Shown here: positions 8,794-16,556 of the stretch, in pieces
Position numbering within the stretch: position 1 is the first letter of the stretch
Layout: each line of letters opens with the position of its first letter
The notes under the pieces: model-generated
Database searches by the model: none
Told to the model about the DNA's origin: nothing
The model's input: only the letters and a program-made list of their open reading frames with translations
Origin: Flavipsychrobacter sp964461535
GTDB lineage: Bacteria > Bacteroidota > Bacteroidia > Chitinophagales > Chitinophagaceae
Direction of reading: 5' to 3'
Assembly (NCBI GenBank): GCA_964461535.1
Contig: CAYWUY010000008.1
Coordinates: 1-64,000, forward strand
DNA: 64,000 nt
Translations under genes and position numbers: made by a program

Positions 8794-9492
8794 TTAATGT
8801 TTTAAAAATTGTATGGCAGTTTCAAGTACCTCTTTTTTATTAGCCTCTTTGCTTGTAATAATTTGATTTTCAGCTAAATAGTTTAAAAGAGCCTTCTTGG
8901 TGCTATTGCCTATAGCAAATGCATAAGCACTTAATGGAATATTATTTAAACTAAAAAAAGCATGTGCTGCACTTGGACTAAAAAATAAATATCCGTTGTA
9001 AATTTTTGATATTGAATGTTTTATGGTGTTTGTATCGTAGCAGTTTATTTCGTTTACTATAATACCATTATTACTTAAAGTATCTGGTAAGATAGATGAA
9101 CGAATATTTCCTGAGAAGAAATATACTTCCGACATTTTTAATTCAAGTATTACTTTAGATAGCTCTTCTGCATCGTTGGCAGTGGCTATTATAGTTGAGT
9201 TTGATAATAATTTTTCAGCTGCATTTTTAGTAGCACTTCTAGTGCAGCATATTTGCCATTGAGCTTTTTCAATTTCTTTAAACTGCGATAGTGCTTTAAC
9301 GGCATTTACACTTGTGAAAATTGCAATTATGTGCTGGCTTATTAGTGGGTTAATGTTTTTGTGTAAAGATTGATAGTCACTAATTTTTGTTTCTATGAAA
9401 GGAATAGTATCTATAGATACACCCATGTAAGCGTCTATGCTAGACGACTCATCTATGTATGCGGTGCTTAATATGCTATAGTCACTTTCCAT
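8794..9492 (-). CDS. hemD: Uroporphyrinogen-III synthase
   Basis: A 232-residue protein expected to cyclise hydroxymethylbilane with inversion of ring D to give uroporphyrinogen III. HemD sequences are poorly conserved. Support comes from the two-lobed Rossmann-like pattern, the segment IIAIFTSVNAVKAL near residues 54-67, the C-terminal motif GYLFFSPSAAHAFF near 165-178 followed by FAIGNSTKKAL, and position between hemC and hemE. Its start codon overlaps the end of hemC by 11 bp, a strong sign of translational coupling. The length is slightly short for the family. Identification rests on motif plus context. Confidence 0.88.
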   Translation of the reverse strand: MESDYSILSTAYIDESSSIDAYMGVSIDTIPFIETKISDYQSLHKNINPLISQHIIAIFTSVNAVKALSQFKEIEKAQWQICCTRSATKNAAEKLLSNSTIIATANDAEELSKVILELKMSEVYFFSGNIRSSILPDTLSNNGIIVNEINCYDTNTIKHSISKIYNGYLFFSPSAAHAFFSLNNIPLSAYAFAIGNSTKKALLNYLAENQIITSKEANKKEVLETAIQFLKH

Positions 9493-10402
9493 TTCTTATT
9501 GATTCTGCTATTTCTTTACCACCATTTTGCAATAAAGTTTCAGCAGCTTCGCTACCAGTATTTAAATAATTGGTTAAGGTAGTTTCTTTCTTTACAGATA
9601 CTTTTTGGGAGCCATCTAGACTTAATATGTTGCCCTCGAAGTGTATAGTATCATTATTAAATTCTGCAAGAGCACTTATTGGTGTTGCACAGCCTCCCAT
9701 TAGAGCACGTAGAAAATCGCGTTCTATTTTTACGCAAGCTGCAGTTGCTTCATGATTAAGTATTTCGCAACAACTGATAGAATGGCTATCTGATTCTTTG
9801 ACTACTATTACTATAGCCCCTTGTGCAGGTGCAGGAAGCATCCAATTTAATTCTACAGCATTTTCAGGTTTCAGATTTATGCGCTCTAATCCTGCAGCTG
9901 CAAAAATGGCACCATCCCAGTTGCTTTCAGCTACTTTTCTTAGACGGGTATTTACATTACCTCTAAGATTCTCCATTACTGAATTAGGATATTTGTTAAG
10001 CCATTGTGCCTTACGCCTAACGCTACTTGTACCTATTATATAATTACCAGCATTTTTTTCGCTAAATGTAATTCCCGGTTTAGGTACTAAAATGTCTTTA
10101 TAAGAAGCTCTAGGCAATACTGCTACTTGTTTTACTCCTTTGGCTAGAACAGTTGGTACATCTTTCATAGAGTGAACTGCAATATCTATATCTCCGTTTA
10201 GTAGAGCTATATCCAAAGCTTTTGTAAATATGCCTTGTACACCTAATTCGTAGAGGGGAGTAGTAAGATTAGTATCGCCATCACTTTTAATATATATTAG
10301 CTCTGATTGGTGGCCGTTAGCTGCTAATAGTTGCTGAACTTTTGTTGCTTGCCACACTGCAAGCTGACTTTCTCTAGTGCCTATCCGTATGGTTTTAGTC
10401 AT
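9482..10402 (-). CDS. hemC: Hydroxymethylbilane synthase (porphobilinogen deaminase)
   Basis: A 306-residue enzyme polymerising four porphobilinogen units to hydroxymethylbilane. It starts with the family signature TIRIGTRESQLAVWQA, and has LxxGxIDIAVHSMKDVPT near residue 70, GTSSVRRKAQW near 125, and the dipyrromethane cofactor cysteine in LMGGCATPISA at about residue 237. The 5' end overlaps hemA by 8 bp and the 3' end overlaps hemD by 11 bp, so the three genes should be co-translated. Length and domain order are normal. Confidence 0.96.
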   Translation of the reverse strand: MTKTIRIGTRESQLAVWQATKVQQLLAANGHQSELIYIKSDGDTNLTTPLYELGVQGIFTKALDIALLNGDIDIAVHSMKDVPTVLAKGVKQVAVLPRASYKDILVPKPGITFSEKNAGNYIIGTSSVRRKAQWLNKYPNSVMENLRGNVNTRLRKVAESNWDGAIFAAAGLERINLKPENAVELNWMLPAPAQGAIVIVVKESDSHSISCCEILNHEATAACVKIERDFLRALMGGCATPISALAEFNNDTIHFEGNILSLDGSQKVSVKKETTLTNYLNTGSEAAETLLQNGGKEIAESIRNGK

Positions 10403-11606
10403 GCTGTGCTATATATTCATTAATGGCTTGTATATAATGACAGCCGGGTGTATAATCTTTACGCATTTTTGTGGCCAACATATTAATAACTTCTTGTATT
10501 GAATTGTCAGTTATTTTGTTTGTAGGTTCTACATGCGGTAGTTGTATTGTTTTTAGTTTACTTTTTACTTCTTTAAGTACGGGTACATATTTTCTCATAG
10601 CACACCAATCTTTAAAGTCTTTGATGTGTTCGTCTATTATTTCAATAGCCTTAGGTACCTCGTTTTGTCTTGCTTGTAATGTTTCGTCTTTAATTTTTGA
10701 AAGTACATCTACATTTACAAGGTCTATATTCTCTAGTGAAGCAGCGTTGGGGTCTACGTTGTACGGTATGCTTAAATCAATAACCAATTTATTGCCACAG
10801 TTTTCCAGGTCTTTAGCAAGTATAATTGGGGTAGCTGCATTAGTAGATACTAAAATGATATCAGACTTTTTTACTTGCTCTGCTAACTCATTATATGGTG
10901 CGCAAGAAATGCCAAGTTCGTCAGCAAGTGCTTCCGCAGTATCGAAAGTTCTATTTACTAAGGTGATTTTTTTAGTGCCTAGGTAGTCTATCAGGTTTCG
11001 GCAAGTACTTTTACCTATTTTGCCGGTACCAATTAATAAAATGTTTTTGCTAGAAATGTCGGTTATATGTTGTTTTATGTATTGTACCGCTGCAAAAGAA
11101 ACTGAAACAGTGCCACCGCTAAGAGAAGTTTGTGTTTTTACTGCTTTTGATGATTGTATTACACAGTTTACTAATCTTTCGGTGAATGCACCTAGGTAAC
11201 CTGCTTCTTTTGCAGGCTTTACTGCATTCTTAATTTGCCCTAGTATTTCATAGTCGCCTAATATTTGAGAGTCTAGTCCTGCAGCTACATGGTAAATATG
11301 TTCTATAGCATGTGTACCACTTTTTTGGTAAGCTATATCAGAAAAAAGGTTTTTATCGCCAGCAGTTTCTTCACACAATAGATTTACTAGTTGTTGACAG
11401 CTATTTGCAACACCATAAATTTCAGTTCTGTTACAGGTAGAAACAATAAAAAATTCCTTAACACCATATTGTGGTGCTTTTTGTAATAATGTAGCATATT
11501 GGTCGGCATTAATGGAAAACATGCTTCTTATAGAGGCGTCTGTTTTCTTGTAGTTGATGCCGGCTACTCTGAAATTATGAATATGATGCGTGTCGTTTTG
11601 GATCAT
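10395..11606 (-). CDS. hemA: Glutamyl-tRNA reductase
   Basis: A 403-residue enzyme reducing glutamyl-tRNA(Glu) to glutamate-1-semialdehyde with NADPH, the committed and usually regulated step of C5 heme synthesis. The catalytic cysteine is Cys58 in VSTCNRTEIYG. The NADPH-binding segment ILLIGTGKIGKSTCRNL lies near residue 190, and DLSIPYNVDP near 275. A C-terminal dimerisation helix follows. It is the first gene of the minus-strand operon, preceded by a perfect TAccTTTG -7 box and by a direct-repeat element in the shared gap with hemH. The long open frame on the opposite strand (10471-10986) is a shadow. Confidence 0.96.
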   Translation of the reverse strand: MIQNDTHHIHNFRVAGINYKKTDASIRSMFSINADQYATLLQKAPQYGVKEFFIVSTCNRTEIYGVANSCQQLVNLLCEETAGDKNLFSDIAYQKSGTHAIEHIYHVAAGLDSQILGDYEILGQIKNAVKPAKEAGYLGAFTERLVNCVIQSSKAVKTQTSLSGGTVSVSFAAVQYIKQHITDISSKNILLIGTGKIGKSTCRNLIDYLGTKKITLVNRTFDTAEALADELGISCAPYNELAEQVKKSDIILVSTNAATPIILAKDLENCGNKLVIDLSIPYNVDPNAASLENIDLVNVDVLSKIKDETLQARQNEVPKAIEIIDEHIKDFKDWCAMRKYVPVLKEVKSKLKTIQLPHVEPTNKITDNSIQEVINMLATKMRKDYTPGCHYIQAINEYIAQHD

Positions 11607-11630
11607 GGGGTTAGTGTGAAATCCTGATTA

Positions 11631-11638
11631 CAAAGGTA
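11631..11638 (-). promoter_or_regulatory. -7 box of the hemA operon
   Basis: On the minus strand this reads TACCTTTG, an exact match to the Bacteroidota -7 consensus TAnnTTTG, about 25 bp upstream of the hemA start. A clear TTTG -33 element is not seen at the expected spacing; instead the direct-repeat element begins about 30 bp further upstream. Confidence 0.55.
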
Positions 11639-11667
11639 GTTTGCTATTTTTTTACTGAGTAATTTCT

Positions 11668-11814
11668 ATGTCATTCCTACGTCATTTTAGGGTGTGACTT
11701 GCATCATAATTCTGTGTCGTTTTAGTGATTTTCGTCATCTTTTTGTGTTTATTTATTCTTCGTTTTATAGTTACGTATCGGTATGCTAAAAAGATGTCAT
11801 TACTCCGTCATTTA
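11668..11814. promoter_or_regulatory. Paired direct-repeat element in the hemA/hemH divergent region
   Basis: Two near-identical 21-bp blocks lie at 11668-11688 and 11794-11814. Each consists of ATGTCATT, a short spacer and CGTCATTT, so the GTCATT half-sites repeat with an 11-bp period, about one helical turn. The blocks differ at only three positions. Looser relatives (GTGTCGTTTTAG near 11714, TCGTCATC near 11732) lie between them. Each block is about 30 bp upstream of the -7 region of one of the two divergent transcripts: hemA box at 11631-11638, hemH candidate at 11847-11858. This arrangement suggests a regulator binding site; the regulator is not identifiable from sequence. Confidence 0.45.
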
Positions 11815-11875
11815 TCTGCTCAAAAACTATTTTAAGTTGATTTTGTTACGTTTCTTTGCGAAAAAATAGAACAAA

Positions 11876-12898
11876 ATGTCGCAGAAAAAGCGTGGAGTGA
11901 TTTTAATGAATTTAGGTTCGCCAGATTCTACTGAAGTTAAAGATGTAAAACGCTACTTAGATGAATTTTTAATGGATGAACGTGTAATAGATTCTCCACT
12001 ATGGTGGCGTACTATTTTAGTGAAGGGTATTATTACACCGTTCAGATCGTCTAAATCTGCAGAGGCATATCATAGTATATGGACCAAGGATGGTTCGCCG
12101 TTGGTATTCATCACCAAACAATTGCAAGGTGAAGTGCAAAAGCATACAACAGAGCCCATTGTAATAGCAATGAGATATGGCAATCCAAACATGAAATCTG
12201 CATATGATGAGTTGGTAAAACATCACCCTGATTTAGATGAGGTTGTGCTACTGCCTTTGTATCCGCATTATGCCATGTCTAGTTATGAAACTGCTGTAGT
12301 GCATGCTCAAGATACCTATGCCAAAGGCAACTATCCGTTTAAAATTAAAGTAGTTCCTGCTTTCTACAAGCATCCTGCATATATAAAGGCATTATCTGAA
12401 AGTATTAGGAATTATGTGACTGCTGATAGACATATTTTATTTAGTTATCATAGTATACCTGTAAGGCATATTCATAAAAGCGATGTAACAGGAAGCCACT
12501 GTTTAAAAGTTGCTAATTGTTGCGATGTAGATTCTCCTGCGCATAAAGAATGTTATAAACACCAATGTGTGGTGACTACAAAGTTGGTTGCAAAGTATTT
12601 ATCTATTCCGGAAAGCCAATACAGTATCTCTTTTCAGTCTAAATTGGGTAGGGCGGCATGGTTAACGCCTGCCACTACAGCAAGGATGGACGAAATGCCA
12701 AAAGAAGGGATTAAAAAGCTAGCGGTTGTTTGTCCTGCTTTTGTAAGTGATTGTTTAGAAACTTTAGAAGAAGTAGCTATTAGAGAAAGAGAAAATTTTG
12801 AAAAAGCCGGAGGCGAGGAATATACCTTTATACCTTGTTTGAATACTCAAGAGCTTTGGGTTAAAGCAGTATTAGAACTTATTAATACTGCGGTGTAA
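11876..12898 (+). CDS. hemH: Ferrochelatase
   Basis: A 340-residue enzyme inserting ferrous iron into protoporphyrin IX, the last step to protoheme. It opens with RGVILMNLGSPDS, has the catalytic His segment ILFSYHSIPVRH near residue 187, WLTPAT near 263 and the acidic CLETLEEVAIRE near 290. An unusual cysteine-rich stretch follows the catalytic His: Cys209, 215, 216, 226 and 231. The gene is transcribed away from hemA across the shared regulatory gap and is followed 9 bp later by hemJ, forming the other half of the heme locus. Confidence 0.95.
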   Translation: MSQKKRGVILMNLGSPDSTEVKDVKRYLDEFLMDERVIDSPLWWRTILVKGIITPFRSSKSAEAYHSIWTKDGSPLVFITKQLQGEVQKHTTEPIVIAMRYGNPNMKSAYDELVKHHPDLDEVVLLPLYPHYAMSSYETAVVHAQDTYAKGNYPFKIKVVPAFYKHPAYIKALSESIRNYVTADRHILFSYHSIPVRHIHKSDVTGSHCLKVANCCDVDSPAHKECYKHQCVVTTKLVAKYLSIPESQYSISFQSKLGRAAWLTPATTARMDEMPKEGIKKLAVVCPAFVSDCLETLEEVAIRERENFEKAGGEEYTFIPCLNTQELWVKAVLELINTAV

Positions 12899-12907
12899 CT
12901 TTGCCAT

Positions 12908-13447
12908 ATGTCATATAACTACATTAAAGCGTTACATATAATATTTATAGTAACCTGGTTTAGCGGTATGTTTTATATCGTAAGGCTTTTTATATATCAT
13001 GTTGAAGCACAAGAAAAAACTGATGTAGAAAAAAAAATATTATCGGAGCAACTAGCATTAATGAGTAAGCGATTGTGGTTAGGAATTACCTGGCCTTCTG
13101 CCGTACTCACGTTAATATTTGGGCCGCTAATGTGGTATAATTATAATTCACTTTCTACTACGTCTTCTTGGTTAAATATCAAATTGCTGTTTGTTGTGGG
13201 GTTATATATATACCATTTATCGTTACACAGCATATATAAACAGTTACAGTCGGGTATATTCAAATACACATCTACTCAGTTAAGAATATGGAATGAGGTT
13301 GCTACAATATTTTTAGTGGCCATAGTCATGTTGGCAACTGTAAAACAAAGTATTAGTGTTGCGTGGGGATTAGGCGGGCTGGTGGGATTAGTAATTGTTT
13401 TAATGAGTGCAATAAAAATTTACAAAAATATACGGGATAAAAAATGA
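12908..13447 (+). CDS. hemJ: Protoporphyrinogen IX oxidase, HemJ type
   Basis: A 179-residue, four-helix membrane protein of the HemJ/UPF0093 (CopD-like) family, which oxidises protoporphyrinogen IX to protoporphyrin IX. The N-terminal helix reads YNYIKALHIIFIVTWFSGMFY, carrying the conserved His10 and W-x-G motif, and a second conserved stretch is LWLGITWPSAVLTLIFGPLM near residue 58. Three further hydrophobic helices follow. Lying 9 bp after hemH, it supplies the step between HemF and HemH, so no HemG or HemY is needed for the locus to be complete. Confidence 0.92.
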   Translation: MSYNYIKALHIIFIVTWFSGMFYIVRLFIYHVEAQEKTDVEKKILSEQLALMSKRLWLGITWPSAVLTLIFGPLMWYNYNSLSTTSSWLNIKLLFVVGLYIYHLSLHSIYKQLQSGIFKYTSTQLRIWNEVATIFLVAIVMLATVKQSISVAWGLGGLVGLVIVLMSAIKIYKNIRDKK

Positions 13448-13668
13448 GTGTTTTGGGAAAAATATTCCACACTTTGGAAAGTTTCTATTTTGTGAAATAA
13501 ATTTCTCTTGTGCTATTTGTGTATTTATTATTTGTGTATTTGTTGGTGTACCTTTTTGATTTTCAAAAGGTTACATTTTTAAAATACTATTAAAAATAAG
13601 TATACTGATGTGTGTACATACAATTGTCCTCTAATTTGCAATGGTTAAGTGTACAATTGTATTGTTTG

Positions 13669-13914
13669 ATGTATAATTTCAGAATTACTAAAGAGGAAAA
13701 GGGATATAAGCTAGAGCTGAAAGGCATTAAAATGCTTGTTGAGGGATATGAGATTGTAAACGACAAGCATATTTTAGTGCATCCTGAGAAGGCTATTGCA
13801 TATTTTGACACCGGAAGTAGCGTATACGGTGTTGTAAATGAACCTACTCATTTTCTCTCCGCCGAAGAGTTTCAAGATGCAATGGAGAAACAGTTTGATA
13901 TTTTTAAGAAGTAA
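13669..13914 (+). CDS. Hypothetical small protein
   Basis: An 81-residue soluble protein (MYNFRITKEEKGYKLELKG...) of unrecognised family. The chosen ATG at 13669 lies just after an AT-rich promoter-like region; an earlier in-frame ATG at 13612 would add a segment (SSNLQWLSVQLYCL) that does not resemble the rest and would cover two ACAATTGT palindromes, so it is less likely. The protein has no signal peptide or membrane segment and looks like a small alpha/beta fold. It is a single-gene unit ending in a strong bidirectional terminator. Existence is likely; function is unknown. Confidence 0.6.
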   Translation: MYNFRITKEEKGYKLELKGIKMLVEGYEIVNDKHILVHPEKAIAYFDTGSSVYGVVNEPTHFLSAEEFQDAMEKQFDIFKK

Positions 13915-13932
13915 AACATAAAGCCAAAAGTA

Positions 13933-13965
13933 AAATTGGGGGTAGATTTTTTCTACCCCCAATTT
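13933..13965. terminator. Bidirectional terminator between convergent genes
   Basis: A perfect 14-bp stem, AAATTGGGGGTAGA paired with TCTACCCCCAATTT (allowing one shared loop base), closes a short T-rich loop. It separates the plus-strand small gene ending at 13914 from the minus-strand gene ending at 13969. Confidence 0.8.
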
Positions 13966-13968
13966 CGT

Positions 13969-14694
13969 TTATCTAGGTCCGATTGGTCTATTCGGATTTC
14001 TGAAGCTATTGGCAGTCTTTTTAATAAAGTTGAAGAAATTGTAGTCATTCATACTTCTTAGCTGATCGTAACTAGGTCTGTATCTTACCATGTATGATTT
14101 TAAACTATCTCCAGTAAGTCCAGTTATTTTTGTAATCAGGTCAGCATTAAATGTTCTATCAACATACTTTTCTTTTTCTTGTTCTTCAAAATCTTCCTGA
14201 AATTTCCAAATCTCTCTATTGCGTTTACTAAGAGCAGAGAAAGGATGTTGAATTTTCCCCAAACCAGATAATCTTTCAAAGTCTAGTGTATGTCCGTAAA
14301 TGTCACGCATTTTTAAGCTATCATTTTTAGGACTATATCTGTTGTTATTAGGTGAGTTATCTCTAGGATTGGTAAATCCGTGTTGAATAATGATTTTGAA
14401 ATAAGAGGGCATATATCCTTTAGGTATACGTACTCTTACATCTTTATAGCCAGATTTGGTAAATATTAGTAATTGATCGTTAGTGGCTTCTATTTCAAAA
14501 GTACCATCTTCATTTGTAAGTATTTCTTGGTTGGTATATACATTAAATATGGAAACAGCTTTGATTGGAAGCTTACTATCCATGTCTATCACTTCACCTT
14601 TTATAGTTTGGGCAAACGATGCCCAACTATAAACAGAGAAATATAGTATAAGTAATAATATTCTGATATAGTGCATTGTGATGCTAAGATACAT
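13969..14694 (-). CDS. Carboxypeptidase-regulatory-like domain protein, exported
   Basis: A 241-residue protein with an N-terminal signal peptide ending near SFAQ (residues about 20-29). A CarboxypepD_reg-like beta-sandwich follows directly (IKGEVIDMDSKLPIKAVSIF... EDGTFEIEA), about residues 30-110. This domain is common at the start of Bacteroidota envelope proteins. The remaining C-terminal half is basic and hydrophilic, shows no known domain and ends in RNPNRPIGPR. A second in-frame ATG seven codons in (14676) gives a more compact signal peptide and may be the true start. The gene is divergent from pyrD. A cell-envelope location is likely; the function is unknown. Confidence 0.75.
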   Translation of the reverse strand: MYLSITMHYIRILLLILYFSVYSWASFAQTIKGEVIDMDSKLPIKAVSIFNVYTNQEILTNEDGTFEIEATNDQLLIFTKSGYKDVRVRIPKGYMPSYFKIIIQHGFTNPRDNSPNNNRYSPKNDSLKMRDIYGHTLDFERLSGLGKIQHPFSALSKRNREIWKFQEDFEEQEKEKYVDRTFNADLITKITGLTGDSLKSYMVRYRPSYDQLRSMNDYNFFNFIKKTANSFRNPNRPIGPR

Positions 14695-14749
14695 TTATAG
14701 AGAAATTGTATTACACTTATTTTTGTTAAAATGAGTCAATTTCGTGGTG

Positions 14750-14757
14750 TACATTTG
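14750..14757 (+). promoter_or_regulatory. -7 box upstream of pyrD
   Basis: TACATTTG matches TAnnTTTG exactly and lies 8 bp before the pyrD ATG, which would give a very short or leaderless transcript. A TTTG at 14722-14725 is upstream but at a longer than usual spacing (24 bp). Confidence 0.4.
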
Positions 14758-14765
14758 CGGTAAGT

Positions 14766-15818
14766 ATGTATAGTCTTATAAAGAAGGTTTTATTCATGTT
14801 TGACCCAGAGGATGTTCATCAGTGGGTCATGAACAGGCTTACTTGGGCATATTCATTTCCTAGTATAAGGTCTTGGATGCGTAAAAAATATTCTATTTCT
14901 CATCCAGACTTAGAAAGAGAGTTGTGGGGAATAAAATTTCCTAATCCTGTTGGATTGGCAGCCGGTTTTGATAAAGATGCTAAATATTTAGACCCTTTGG
15001 GGTGCTTGGGGTTTGGTTTTGTTGAAATTGGAACCGTAACTCCTGTGGGGCAGTCGGGTAATGATCGTCCTAGGTTATTCAGATTGCCGGAGGATAGCGC
15101 TTTGATAAACAGGATGGGATTTAATAATAGGGGAGCTACAAGTGCAGTGCCAAGGATTAAAAGGAGAGCAGAACAAATTGTAGTAGGTGGAAATATTGGA
15201 AAAAACAAAGAAACTGCTTTAGAAAGAGCTGATACAGACTATGAAAAATGCTTTGAATGGATGTATAAAGCAGTAGATTATTTTGTAGTAAATGTGAGTA
15301 GCCCCAATACACCTGGGTTGAGACAATTACAGGACAAACAGCCTTTAACCAATTTGCTATCTAAACTTATGAAAATGAATAATGAGTTGGGTAGTGGAAA
15401 ACCTATACTTCTAAAAATAGCGCCTGACTTAACCAATGAGCAGTTAGACGACATCATTGATATAGTGAAAACTACAGGCATACATGGCATAGTGGCAACA
15501 AACACCACAATATCTAGAGAAGGGTTGCATACTAGTACTAACAAAATAGATAAAATAGGGGCGGGAGGATTAAGTGGTAAGCCATTAAAGGAAAGAGCTA
15601 CTGAAGTGGTAAGATATATACACAAAAATAGTAACGGTAGTATACCTATAATTGCAGTAGGCGGTATTTTTACAGCCGAAGATGCTATTGAAAAGCTAGA
15701 GGCTGGTGCTTCATTAGTGCAAGTTTATACCGGTTTTATATATGAAGGCCCAAGTATAGCAAGAAAAATATGTGAAGGACTTCTTAAAAATGGCATCTTG
15801 AAAAATAATATTGCATAA
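14766..15818 (+). CDS. pyrD: Dihydroorotate dehydrogenase (quinone), class 2
   Basis: A 350-residue FMN enzyme oxidising dihydroorotate to orotate in pyrimidine synthesis, passing electrons to membrane quinone. The N-terminal amphipathic helices typical of class 2 are present (residues 1-40, FDPEDVHQWVMNRL). They are followed by PNPVGLAAGFDKDA, GFGFVEIGTVTP, NRMGFNN and the catalytic-serine motif NVSSPNTPGLR near residue 180. The phosphate-binding AVGGIFTAEDA is near 302. Length is normal. It is divergent from the preceding exported protein and probably monocistronic. Confidence 0.96.
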   Translation: MYSLIKKVLFMFDPEDVHQWVMNRLTWAYSFPSIRSWMRKKYSISHPDLERELWGIKFPNPVGLAAGFDKDAKYLDPLGCLGFGFVEIGTVTPVGQSGNDRPRLFRLPEDSALINRMGFNNRGATSAVPRIKRRAEQIVVGGNIGKNKETALERADTDYEKCFEWMYKAVDYFVVNVSSPNTPGLRQLQDKQPLTNLLSKLMKMNNELGSGKPILLKIAPDLTNEQLDDIIDIVKTTGIHGIVATNTTISREGLHTSTNKIDKIGAGGLSGKPLKERATEVVRYIHKNSNGSIPIIAVGGIFTAEDAIEKLEAGASLVQVYTGFIYEGPSIARKICEGLLKNGILKNNIA

Positions 15819-15823
15819 AGGCA

Positions 15824-15831
15824 TACATTTG
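15824..15831 (+). promoter_or_regulatory. -7 box of the thioredoxin-like gene
   Basis: TACATTTG, an exact TAnnTTTG match, lies 34 bp upstream of the ATG at 15866 and just past the pyrD stop. This indicates that the downstream gene has its own promoter. Confidence 0.5.
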
Positions 15832-15865
15832 GTAACGTAATTAAAATAAAAACATAAAAATTCAT

Positions 15866-16393
15866 ATGAAAAGAACCTTAGCTTTAATAGCTCTATTCGT
15901 TAGCCTTTTTACAACGGCTCAAGCTCAGTACAATAACGATTATATAAAAATTGGTCAGGATGCACCTGAATTATCATATCAAGACCCTAATGGTAAAGTA
16001 TTAAAATTATCGGAACTAAATAAGGGTAGCTATGTGTTATTAGATTTTTGGGCTTCATGGTGTGGTCCTTGTCGTGCATCTAACCCGGCTTTAGTGAAAA
16101 TGTATAATGAATTTTCAACTAAAAAGTTTAAATCAGCTAAGAATGGTTTCAAAGTAGTAAGTGTGTCATTAGATAAAAATAAAGATGCATGGATGGCCGC
16201 TATTAAAAAAGATAATTTGACATGGCCATATCATATGAGTGATTTAGGTGGCTGGCAGTCTGAAGCGGCTTCTAAATATGGAGTACAATATATTCCTCAA
16301 GCATTTTTATTAGACCCTAATGGTAAAGTGATAGGAAAGTACAACACCTCAGAAGAGGCAAAAGCTGATTTAATGAAATATTTAGCAAAATAG
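15866..16393 (+). CDS. Exported TlpA-like thioredoxin-family protein
   Basis: A 175-residue protein with a signal peptide (residues 1-20, ending TAQA) and one thioredoxin fold of the TlpA/ResA/AhpC-TSA group. The redox motif is Trp-Cys66-Gly-Pro-Cys69 in LLDFWASWCGPCR, and the cis-proline segment VQYIPQAFLLDPNGKVIGKY is near residue 142. Proteins of this type reduce disulfides in the periplasm, for example during cytochrome c maturation. No partner genes are adjacent, so the substrate is not predictable. The gene has its own -7 box and ends at a strong terminator. Confidence 0.9.
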   Translation: MKRTLALIALFVSLFTTAQAQYNNDYIKIGQDAPELSYQDPNGKVLKLSELNKGSYVLLDFWASWCGPCRASNPALVKMYNEFSTKKFKSAKNGFKVVSVSLDKNKDAWMAAIKKDNLTWPYHMSDLGGWQSEAASKYGVQYIPQAFLLDPNGKVIGKYNTSEEAKADLMKYLAK

Positions 16394-16414
16394 ATATTAC
16401 CAATATCATATTAA

Positions 16415-16445
16415 AAAGAGCATGCCATTTGGTGTGCTCTTTTTT
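16415..16445 (+). terminator. Intrinsic terminator after the thioredoxin-like gene
   Basis: AAAGAGCATGCC and GGTGTGCTCTTT form a 12-bp stem with two G-U pairs and an ATTT loop, followed by a T run. Confidence 0.85.
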
Positions 16446-16556
16446 GTTTGCCTATAATCGAATAGTTTATAACAATAAAGTAGAAAGCGGTAATGAACAC
16501 AAGGATGTTTATTTTTGTTTAAATATTTTTATAAAAAATTAAACAGTTGGAATTTG

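Noticed and set aside
10471..10986. A 171-codon plus-strand frame inside hemA
   Set aside because: It is antisense to the conserved hemA coding sequence and reads as a Ser/Leu-rich shadow with no family features.
12896..12903. TAACTTTG matching the -7 consensus just before hemJ
   Set aside because: It overlaps the hemH stop and would place the transcription start within the hemJ start codon; no -33 element is present.
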